NCBI GenBank assembly: GCA_964604045.1
Contig: CAZRXM010000050.1
Coordinates: forward strand, 1-6,901
DNA length: 6,901 bases
Source of the DNA: DRVP01 sp964604045
Lineage (GTDB): Archaea > Thermoproteota > Bathyarchaeia > Bathyarchaeales > Bathycorpusculaceae
Direction: 5' to 3'
Positions 1-5,351 of the stretch are shown here, in pieces (position 1 is the first letter of the stretch; each line of letters opens with the position of its first letter). Made by a program: the position numbers and the translations under genes. The notes below the pieces were generated by a model. It was given only the letters and a program-made list of their open reading frames with translations, was not told the DNA's origin and made no database searches.

Positions 1-80
1 CTGCTTAAACTCACTAATAGAAAACTACTAGCTGTAAGTGGTGAATAGGGAAGTTCAAGTTAAGTCGACGATTTTCCTAC

Positions 81-119
81 CATGTTTGCAAAGGCAAACA
101 TGTCTAAAATTATTTTTTT
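81..119 (+). terminator. Hairpin plus T-run, candidate terminator
   Basis: A perfect 9-bp stem (CATGTTTGC at 81-89, GCAAACATG at 94-102) closes a 4-nt loop and is followed on the plus strand by an A/T-rich stretch ending in seven Ts (113-119). Read on plus it resembles a terminator for a gene entering from the left. Read on minus, the stem lies 15 nt past the stop of the 283-residue gene but has no T-run after it. It may serve convergent transcripts. The T-run overlaps the end of the minus-strand coding region. Confidence 0.4.
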
Positions 120-969
120 ACTCACGTTTTTCCAGTCCTCTGATGGTTTCCGCTCCATACTTGTGGGTTCCAAGTTCTTTTCGGATTATCTCTTCTACGA
201 AGGCTTTTACTAGGAGGTTTATGTTTTTGAAAGTGTCTTCTGAAAACTTTTGGATTGTTTCATCTACCATTCGCTGTATTATCTCTCTATAGTTTTCTGG
301 GAGGTGGCTTGTCCTTTTTTCTAGGAGCTTTTTGATTTCGTTTGTGAGGTTTGGGTTTTTGAGGAGAGGGATGGCACATGAGATATCTCGAATTGTCATG
401 ACAAGGTAGACTATTTTGGCTGTGGGGTTGTTTTTAGCCATTTCCCACGCCTGCATTTCTTCGGATGTTGGTTCAAGCATGTACCTTGCGTAAGCCACTT
501 GGTCTTCAATGTATCCGCATTCAACCAAAAACCTTGTCACGTTAAACTCCTTAGCCGCCATGGCTGCCCCGTAGAGGATTTCCGTTGCAAGGGTTTCGGG
601 CAAACCGTAGATATGCATGCTCTGCCTTAATTCGGCTGGGAACTTGATTTTGTAAAATTCTGGGGAGCCGTGGAGGATCGAGTGGGCGACCTGACGCCGT
701 ATTCCACCCTCGACAACTGTGAGGGGGAGGCTTGAAAGCCTGTCCATATAAATGTTTATTGTGGGTTTTCCCTGCAAAGCGTCATGGGAGGCAAAAAAGC
801 CCTGCCCACCTGAGGTTTCGAAAATGTTTAGGTTCACGGAGAACGTTATGGGAGGCCCAAGTCTCCCATAACACTCGGCAATTATGTCAAGTATTTTTTC
901 CATTAAGTTTTTGTCAACGTTTCCGAAAGTCTTTATCTTCACTATGTTCTCAAAACCCTTAACTGACAA
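118..969 (-). CDS. Hypothetical protein with degenerate zincin-like motif
   Basis: I do not recognise a named family for this 283-residue protein. The N-terminal third alternates helix and strand (strands near residues 41-51 and 69-75). It then reaches a helix with R92-Q-V-A-H96-S-I-L-H100-G, which resembles the HExxH helix of small zinc metallopeptidases (HE-x-A-H-x-x-L-H-G) but with the first His and catalytic Glu replaced by Arg and Gln. If that alignment is right, the protein is probably not an active peptidase. Residues 115-283 look all-helical. No signal peptide or membrane segment is seen, so it is probably cytosolic. The start is TTG at 969-967, chosen because a GGTGAT ribosome-binding site lies 5 nt upstream. 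It is the second gene of an operon, 6 nt after the RHH-like gene, so it may work with or be controlled by that regulator. The function is unknown. Confidence 0.85.
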   Translation of the reverse strand: MSVKGFENIVKIKTFGNVDKNLMEKILDIIAECYGRLGPPITFSVNLNIFETSGGQGFFASHDALQGKPTINIYMDRLSSLPLTVVEGGIRRQVAHSILHGSPEFYKIKFPAELRQSMHIYGLPETLATEILYGAAMAAKEFNVTRFLVECGYIEDQVAYARYMLEPTSEEMQAWEMAKNNPTAKIVYLVMTIRDISCAIPLLKNPNLTNEIKKLLEKRTSHLPENYREIIQRMVDETIQKFSEDTFKNINLLVKAFVEEIIRKELGTHKYGAETIRGLEKRE

Positions 970-974
970 AGGCT

Positions 975-980
975 ATCACC
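975..980 (-). promoter_or_regulatory. Shine-Dalgarno GGTGAT for the TTG-start gene
   Basis: On the minus strand GGTGAT lies 5 nt before the TTG at 969-967, and its TGA is the stop codon of the upstream RHH-like gene. This arrangement supports the TTG start and suggests translational coupling of the two genes. Confidence 0.7.
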
Positions 981-1416
981 GTCGAGATGGGTTGTTCCTC
1001 TGTTTCTCCGTCTCCTCAAGGAACCTTTCATATTGTTGGAGGGCTTTGTCTATCTGGTCTTCTATGAATTCAGCAGCGCTGTAGTATGGCATTCGCATGT
1101 CCTTTACGGCTCTGTTCAGTTTCTCATACTTCTCCTTTGGGATCTCAATGTACTCGTATTCTCCGCTTTCCCATTTAAGGAAAAACCGTATAGCTTGGCG
1201 TATAAACTCCTCCTTGGTGGTGTAGCCCTTCCACTTATGGGTTTGGATGAAGCGCTCTACCTCGCCTATAAGATCGGGCGGCAGTATGACAGACTGGTAT
1301 AGCATGGCTTCAATTGCGTCCTGGTATGTTTGCATTTTGCTCGTTTGGGCCGTAAGTTCGCCTAGAAGGGCCGTCAGCTTTTGGTGGACGTCGTCTGAAA
1401 CTCTGAGGGTTTTCAT
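976..1416 (-). CDS. Protein with three tandem RHH-like units, likely DNA-binding regulator
   Basis: This 146-residue protein reads as three successive strand-helix-helix units. Unit 1 is about residues 1-40 (strand KTLRVS, then two helices). Unit 2 is about 42-82 (strand SVILP, helix PDLIGEVERFIQTHK, turn GYTT, helix KEEFIRQAIRFFLKW). Unit 3 is about 88-128 (strand YIEIP, helix KEKYEKLNRAVKDM, helix SAAEFIEDQIDKALQQY). Unit 2 fits the ribbon-helix-helix fold of CopG/NikR/VapB-type regulators best; units 1 and 3 are more diverged. RHH proteins bind DNA as dimers through the strand, so a tandem protein could form that ribbon within one chain. The tail (129-146) is charged. The ATG is supported by AGGTG 7 nt or less upstream. 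It is the first gene of an operon with the 283-residue protein, and palindromes around its promoter suggest autoregulation. It could also be the antitoxin-like partner of its neighbour. Confidence 0.88.
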   Translation of the reverse strand: MKTLRVSDDVHQKLTALLGELTAQTSKMQTYQDAIEAMLYQSVILPPDLIGEVERFIQTHKWKGYTTKEEFIRQAIRFFLKWESGEYEYIEIPKEKYEKLNRAVKDMRMPYYSAAEFIEDQIDKALQQYERFLEETEKQRNNPSRR

Positions 1417-1420
1417 TAGC

Positions 1421-1446
1421 GGTACACCTAACTATTTTTTGGTGTA
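1421..1446. promoter_or_regulatory. Inverted repeat over start region, candidate operator
   Basis: TACACC (1423-1428) and GGTGTA (1441-1446) form 6-bp arms separated by 12 bp. The left arm sits inside GGTACACC (1421-1428). Its minus-strand reading supplies the AGGTG ribosome-binding site (1429-1425) of the RHH-like gene, and the element covers the expected transcription start. A bound protein would therefore block initiation. That it is the binding site of the RHH protein is an inference. Confidence 0.45.
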
Positions 1447-1449
1447 AGT

Positions 1450-1459
1450 CTTTTAAATG
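1450..1459 (-). promoter_or_regulatory. TATA-like box for the RHH operon
   Basis: Read on minus, CATTTAAAAG is an archaeal TATA-like box with a purine-rich BRE-like AGAAAC just upstream. A start about 26 nt downstream would fall near 1428-1430, giving a short leader that just contains the AGGTG site. The TTTAAA core is self-complementary, so the same box could serve rightward transcription toward 1500. Confidence 0.5.
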
Positions 1460-1463
1460 TTTC

Positions 1464-1473
1464 TGGTATACCA
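1464..1473. promoter_or_regulatory. Perfect 10-bp palindrome TGGTATACCA
   Basis: This perfect palindrome lies just upstream of the TATA-like box of the leftward operon. Its core GGTATACC differs by one base from GGTACACC at 1421-1428, so the two may be repeats of one operator flanking the promoter. Confidence 0.4.
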
Positions 1474-1499
1474 AATATACAGAATATAAGAGGCTACAT

Positions 1500-1676
1500 A
1501 TGCCCGGAAAATGCATAGTTGAGGTAATCCAAAGCAGGGAGCAGAAGGAAATGTTGGAGGAGCCGCGCAAAGGCTTGGAACAAGCGAAAGGAGACCATGC
1601 GGATGGCTCTAATGGAATACGCAAAGTCCTTAAGCCTTGTGAAGTCAAATTTGATTCGAAATCGGCGAAAACATAA
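1500..1676 (+). pseudogene. Doubtful small ORF, possibly frameshifted remnant
   Basis: An ATG at 1500 opens a 58-codon frame (begins MPGKCIVEVIQSREQKEMLE) that stops at TAA 1674-1676. The first 30 residues are Glu/Lys-rich and helix-like, then the reading becomes less protein-like after KGLEQAK. At that point the next frame continues smoothly: from 1597 it reads MRMALMEYAKSLSLVK and ends at 1683. A third frame, open from 1655, runs into the NitrOD5-like gene at 1742. This suggests a decayed or misassembled small gene, perhaps once an N-terminal extension of the next gene. The ORF could equally be chance. It lies in the 325-bp space between the divergent units, with a shared TATA-like box at 1451-1458. 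I recognise no family. Confidence 0.3.
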
Positions 1677-1686
1677 AAATTAAAAG
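1677..1686 (+). promoter_or_regulatory. Possible TATA-like box for first NitrOD5-like gene
   Basis: An A/T-rich stretch containing ATTAAAAG lies about 56 nt before the GTG at 1742. It is the only TATA-like sequence in this spacer with fitting distance, but the match is weak. Confidence 0.25.
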
Positions 1687-1741
1687 TCCAGAAACCTCAT
1701 ATAAGACCAGAGAAACTGAATCCCCTCTAACAGTCAAAAGA

Positions 1742-2080
1742 GTGGTGCAGTTGGCGAAGAAAACCTTCGATGAAATTCTTCTGGATGCCGTGGACGAAGC
1801 TTTATCTTCTCTGGGAGAGTCAGCGAAGGAATCCATCTACTTCCACCTAAAGGAAAAGTTTAAGATTTCAAGGGAGGAAATCCCGAAGCGCATAAAGGAT
1901 TTCGCCGAGGGTCTGGAGAAAATCTTCGGCTTGGGTGCCCGCTTCCTCGAAATCATGATAATGAAGAGGCTTTACGCCCACATTGGGCAACCTCTAGAAT
2001 GGGATGAAGATAAAGAGTTTATTTTTGTGAATTACGTGGAGGCGGCGAGGCGGAGTTTTCAGAAGGCTAAAGCAAGGTAA
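1742..2080 (+). CDS. NitrOD5-like small helical protein (copy a)
   Basis: This 112-residue soluble, helix-rich protein resembles the archaeal NitrOD5 output domain (also met as stand-alone DUF-type proteins). Visible landmarks are FDEILLDAVDEALSSLGES, then IYFHLKEKF, EEIPKRI, LEKIFGLGARFLE and a C-terminal basic helix ending AKAR. It is a paralogue of the gene at 2185: both share AV-E-L--LGES-K, FHL, IP, LEKIFG-GA and LE. NitrOD5 has been catalogued as an output domain in archaeal two-component systems; its biochemical action is not known to me. The start is GTG 1742, without a clear Shine-Dalgarno; GTG 1745 is equally possible, and the frame is open upstream to 1655, so the true start is uncertain. 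It is not tightly linked to the kinase operon, being separated by a 104-bp gap with a promoter. Confidence 0.8.
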   Translation: MVQLAKKTFDEILLDAVDEALSSLGESAKESIYFHLKEKFKISREEIPKRIKDFAEGLEKIFGLGARFLEIMIMKRLYAHIGQPLEWDEDKEFIFVNYVEAARRSFQKAKAR

Positions 2081-2130
2081 GTTCAGTTCTAGTACTAATT
2101 TTTGATTCATAAGGGTTTAATGGATGTTTT

Positions 2131-2150
2131 CCGAAAGGTTTTTAATATAT
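2131..2150 (+). promoter_or_regulatory. BRE plus TATA box of the kinase operon
   Basis: CCGAAAGG (BRE-like) is followed directly by TTTTTAATATAT (2139-2150), a strong archaeal core promoter. A start near 2172 would leave a leader of about 13 nt before the TTG at 2185. It should drive the NitrOD5-like copy b, kinase and receiver genes. Confidence 0.6.
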
Positions 2151-2184
2151 CGATTCGTAATATTCAATACATCTGGGATAACCT

Positions 2185-2505
2185 TTGACTCCAAAAGACT
2201 TCCAAAAAACAATCCTAGAAGCCGTTGAAGAAGGCTTAGCGTTCCTAGGCGAGTCGCCGAAACAAGCCATACTCTTCCATTTGGAAAACACCTTCAAACT
2301 TAGAATAAACGATATCCCCCAAAACCTAGAGGAATTTAAAAGGACCCTTGAGAAAATCTTTGGTCCTGGTGCTTCATACCTTGAGAAGCTTATACTTGAA
2401 AGGCTCTGCTGTAAACTCAATATAAAACTCGAAATGGAGAATTTGGATCTTCCGAAAAGCGTTGAGAGTTTGAGGAAGCAGCTCCTTTCTCCGGGTGATG
2501 CTTGA
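2185..2505 (+). CDS. NitrOD5-like small helical protein (copy b)
   Basis: This 106-residue paralogue of the protein at 1742 has the same landmarks: TILEAVEEGLAFLGES, ILFHLENTF, NDIPQNLEEF, LEKIFGPGASYLE and a short C-terminal helix. No membrane segment or signal peptide is present. The start is TTG 2185: the in-frame TAA at 2179-2181 rules out a longer form and there is no ATG near the conserved N-terminus. The kinase ATG follows its stop by only 2 nt, and the kinase ribosome-binding site lies inside its last codons, so the two are one operon and probably translationally coupled. This makes it the best local candidate for the output or adaptor partner of the kinase/receiver pair, since the receiver has no output domain. 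That role is inferred from context; the family assignment is from recalled motifs. Confidence 0.85.
   Translation: MTPKDFQKTILEAVEEGLAFLGESPKQAILFHLENTFKLRINDIPQNLEEFKRTLEKIFGPGASYLEKLILERLCCKLNIKLEMENLDLPKSVESLRKQLLSPGDA
2494..2499 (+). promoter_or_regulatory. Shine-Dalgarno GGTGAT for the kinase
   Basis: GGTGAT ends 8 nt before ATG 2508 but only 2 nt before the alternative TTG 2502. The spacing favours the ATG, so the kinase most likely starts at 2508. Confidence 0.65.
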
Positions 2506-2507
2506 TA

Positions 2508-5351
2508 ATGACGGAAAGCGAGGAAGCCTTCCTTGAAAAACTTCACACGCTGTTGGACGGTTTAGAGGAGCTTGTCTTCATAGTTGACCCGGAAACATAC
2601 GAAATAATTTTCGCAAATGACAAATTTAAGGAGGTTTGCGGTGGGGGAGAGGGCGAAAAATGCTATAGGGTTCTCTGTGGTCTGGAAAGCCCTCGCCCAT
2701 CATGTAACAATGTGCTTGTTTTTGAAGGAAAATTTGGCGAAATCCACGCTAGGGAGTATAAATGCGACAAGATTGGAAAATGGTTTAAATGCTTTGATAA
2801 AGCTATCAGCTGGTTTGGAAACAGGTATGTGAAGCTTGAAGTATTCGTGGATTTAACGGACTATAAGGAGATAGAGCAGGCTCTAGCCGAAAGCGAGAAA
2901 CGCTACNNNNNNNNNNNNNNNNNNNNNNNNNNNNNNNNNNNNNNNNNNNNNNNNNNNNNNNNNNNNNNNNNNNNNNNNNNNNNNNNNNNNNNNNNNNNNN
3001 NNNNNNCCCAGAAATTAAACAAAGCCAAGACCCTAAGGGAAGTTTATAGGCTTACGTTAGACGCCATGGAGAAAACCCTAGGTTTCGAGTACGCGTCCAT
3101 TCTCATAGTGGAGGGAGACAGCCTACGTTTGGTGGCTCACCGCGGTTATTCAAAAGTTTTCTCGCTTAGGTTGCCTTTGGATGGTGATAGGGGTATTACT
3201 GTTAGGGCTGCTAGGACTGGTAGGTCCGTCTATGTCCCAGACGTCAGAAAGGACAGCGCATATATTCGGGGCGGAGAATCCATCCTATCGGAACTCGCCG
3301 TCCCCATGAAGGTTGGGAAAAAAGTTCTGGGGGTTTTGAATGTTGAGAGCCAAAAGCTGGATGCCTTCAACGAAGACGATAAGAAACTCCTTGAAGTGCT
3401 GGCGTCTCACGCAGCTGTAGCCATTGACAACGTGAAGAGACAGGAGAAACTGGCAGCCTTAAACGCTTGTGGACGGAGGCTTAGCAGAGCAAAAAGCGTG
3501 GGGGAATTATGCAGGCAAACGCTGTACGCCATGAAGAAGATTCTGGGCTTCAAACTCGTTGATGTTTTATTGGTTAGGGGAAATAAGCTGGAATTAGTAT
3601 GTTCCATAGGGCTTGACTGTTCACAAAAGCTTAGGTTGCCTTTGGATGGTGATAGGGGTATTACTGTTAGGGCTGCTAGGACTGGTAGGTCCGTCTATGT
3701 CCCAGACGTCAGAAAGGACAGGGCTTACATAAGTGCAGGTGTCCACAGCGTCCTCTCCGAGCTTGCGGTGCCCATAAAGCTGGGCGACAAGGTTTTGGGG
3801 GTTTTGAATGTTGAAAGCGAGAAACTGGACGCCTTCGACAGAGAAGACAGACGATTCCTGGAGATACTGGCCTCCTATGTTGCCATAGCCCTTGCTAACA
3901 TAGAACGAACCAAATACTTAACCAGCATGTCAAAAAGGCTTGAAAACCTCCTCCGAGGCTCAGCCAAGATAATGGGGGTTAAAGACGTAAGGGGAAGGCT
4001 TAGGGAGATAGCCAAAACTATTCAGAAGTTCGGTTGGCGTAGGGTTGTCATCGGTCGCGTTGACGAGGAACTAAATCGGAAAGAACTGATAACAGTAGGC
4101 TTGACAAGGGAGGAAATTAAGCTTTTAAGGGAGAGGCAGGCTCCAGGCCACGTGTGGAGAGAACGTTTCGGTCCGAATTTTGAGAGGTTTAGGATAGGCG
4201 AATTCTACTATGTTCCATGGAATGATCCATGGGCGAGGGAGCATGTTTTTGGCGTCCCGCCTGACATGCCCATGCATGAGGCGGTAAAACGGATGAAGGT
4301 TGTTCCAAGCCGTCTTTCTGAGGAGGACATGGTGGACTGGCATCCGCAAGACTTGCTGTACGCCCCGTTGCGGACGCCTGAGGGTAAGGTTGTTGGCATA
4401 CTGAGCATGGATGACCCTGTGGATGGACGAAAGCCAACTAAGGAAACCCTAGCTCCCCTTGAACTATTCCTCCATCTAGCCGCCCTAATCATCGAAAACG
4501 CTGAGCTTATGGAACGTCTGGAAAAGGCTAGAAAAGAACTTGAAGCCTACGCAGATCAGCTTGAGGCGAAGGTGGAGGAACGCACCCGAGAACTTGTGGA
4601 ATTGCATGATAAACTGCTTAAGACTCAGCGGATGGCCGTCATAGGCGAGTTAGCTGGCATTGTAGGCCACGACCTGCGTAATCCGCTTACAAGCATAGCT
4701 GGCGCCACATATTACCTCAAAAAGAGGCTGGGCCCGTTGGGCGACGAAAAGGTTTTAGAGATACTTAACCTGATAGACAAAAACATCGCCTATTCAAACA
4801 AGATAATAAACGACCTCCTCGACTATTCAAGGGAAATTAAACTCGACCTAAACGAGACAAGTCCAATAGAGATAGTTGACGAAGCGTTGGCGGCTGTTGA
4901 AGTCCCAAGCACCATTGAAGTCGTGAAGCTTGTGGGCAAAAAACCGAGGATGAAGGCTGACTTTGAAAAGCTGAAAAGGGTTTTCGTGAACCTCATAAGG
5001 AATGCTGTTGAAGCCATGCCGAAGGGCGGAACCCTAACGATAAAAAGCTTTAGGAGAGGCGGCAAAGTTGTGTTCACGGTTTCAGACACCGGCGTAGGCA
5101 TGACTAAAGAGGTTTTGGAGAAACTTTGGACACCCCTCTTCACCACAAAGGCGAAGGGAATGGGCTTCGGCCTAGCCATATGTAAACGTTTTGTTGAAGC
5201 CCACGGGGGCGCCATAACCGTTGAAAGCGCCCCCGGAAAGGGCACAACTTTCACGGTCATAGTTCCCCTTGAACCAAAAATAGAGGAAGGAGGTGAAAAA
5301 GTATGGTTGAAAATGCTAGAATCCTCATTGTCGACGACGACGAAAACATAA
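2508..5351 (+). CDS. Soluble multi-sensor histidine kinase PAS-(gap)-GAF-GAF-GAF-HisKA-HATPase
   Basis: This sensor kinase autophosphorylates a His and passes the phosphate to a receiver, most likely the one encoded next. Numbering from ATG 2508 (947 codons including the gap): a PAS domain at about 5-125, with a Cys-rich stretch (GEKCYRVLCG...RPSCN); the helix EIEQALAESEKRY, which typically leads into another PAS; unknown sequence (2907-3006); GAF1 about 168-315; GAF2 about 320-465; GAF3 about 475-680, ending in VVGILSMDDPVDGRKPT; a coiled-coil linker; H-box GHDLRNPLTS with His721 (codon 4668-4670); N-box NLIRNAVEAM (Asn832); G1 box DTGVGM (Asp860); F/G2 region LFTTKAKGMGFGLAI; and a GTTFTVIVPL end. 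No transmembrane segment is seen, so it is a cytosolic sensor of an unknown ligand. The last 15 codons overlap the next gene. The frame is open across the Ns, but true length and domain count are unknown. Confidence 0.93.
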   Translation: MTESEEAFLEKLHTLLDGLEELVFIVDPETYEIIFANDKFKEVCGGGEGEKCYRVLCGLESPRPSCNNVLVFEGKFGEIHAREYKCDKIGKWFKCFDKAISWFGNRYVKLEVFVDLTDYKEIEQALAESEKRYXXXXXXXXXXXXXXXXXXXXXXXXXXXXXXXXXXQKLNKAKTLREVYRLTLDAMEKTLGFEYASILIVEGDSLRLVAHRGYSKVFSLRLPLDGDRGITVRAARTGRSVYVPDVRKDSAYIRGGESILSELAVPMKVGKKVLGVLNVESQKLDAFNEDDKKLLEVLASHAAVAIDNVKRQEKLAALNACGRRLSRAKSVGELCRQTLYAMKKILGFKLVDVLLVRGNKLELVCSIGLDCSQKLRLPLDGDRGITVRAARTGRSVYVPDVRKDRAYISAGVHSVLSELAVPIKLGDKVLGVLNVESEKLDAFDREDRRFLEILASYVAIALANIERTKYLTSMSKRLENLLRGSAKIMGVKDVRGRLREIAKTIQKFGWRRVVIGRVDEELNRKELITVGLTREEIKLLRERQAPGHVWRERFGPNFERFRIGEFYYVPWNDPWAREHVFGVPPDMPMHEAVKRMKVVPSRLSEEDMVDWHPQDLLYAPLRTPEGKVVGILSMDDPVDGRKPTKETLAPLELFLHLAALIIENAELMERLEKARKELEAYADQLEAKVEERTRELVELHDKLLKTQRMAVIGELAGIVGHDLRNPLTSIAGATYYLKKRLGPLGDEKVLEILNLIDKNIAYSNKIINDLLDYSREIKLDLNETSPIEIVDEALAAVEVPSTIEVVKLVGKKPRMKADFEKLKRVFVNLIRNAVEAMPKGGTLTIKSFRRGGKVVFTVSDTGVGMTKEVLEKLWTPLFTTKAKGMGFGLAICKRFVEAHGGAITVESAPGKGTTFTVIVPLEPKIEEGGEKVWLKMLESSLSTTTKT
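2907..3006. other. Assembly gap of 100 Ns inside the kinase gene
   Basis: Exactly 100 Ns, a usual placeholder for a scaffold gap of unknown size, follow the helix EIEQALAESEKRY and precede the first GAF domain. One or more PAS or GAF domains may be missing. That the frame stays open across the gap has no meaning if the size is arbitrary. Confidence 0.95.
3164..3256 (+). repeat. 93-bp exact direct repeat, copy 1 (GAF1)
   Basis: This 93-bp stretch recurs without a single difference at 3629-3721, 465 bp (155 codons) later and in the same frame. It encodes the GAF core from LRLPLDGDRGITVRAARTG to VYVPDVRKD. Its codons end in T far more than those of the flanks (GGT, GAT, ATT, ACT, GTT, GCT). A second, shorter shared block (19 bp, 3328-3346 and 3796-3814) encodes the start of LGVLNVES. 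Confidence 0.95.
3629..3721 (+). repeat. 93-bp exact direct repeat, copy 2 (GAF2)
   Basis: This is identical to 3164-3256. Sequences on both sides have diverged strongly in DNA and in protein (for example KDSAYIRGGES against KDRAYISAGVHS), so the identity is local. Confidence 0.95.
5289..5296 (+). promoter_or_regulatory. Strong Shine-Dalgarno GGAGGTGA for the response regulator
   Basis: GGAGGTGA lies within the end of the kinase gene, 6 nt before ATG 5303. It is nearly a full complement of the archaeal 16S tail, which fixes the start of the response regulator despite the overlap. Confidence 0.85.

Noticed and set aside
1..48. Open frame from the window edge (LLKLTNRKLLAVSGE, stop TAG at 46-48) that could be the end of a plus-strand gene before the hairpin
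   Set aside because: Fifteen codons without a stop are close to chance, and nothing in the residues is diagnostic.
2502..2510. TTG at 2502 as the kinase start, overlapping the NitrOD5-like gene
   Set aside because: The GGTGAT site is only 2 nt away from it, while ATG 2508 is at a normal 8-nt distance.
3164..3721. CRISPR-like array or mobile element from the repeated DNA
   Set aside because: There are only two copies, in the coding frame, 465 bp apart, and they encode homologous positions of GAF domains.
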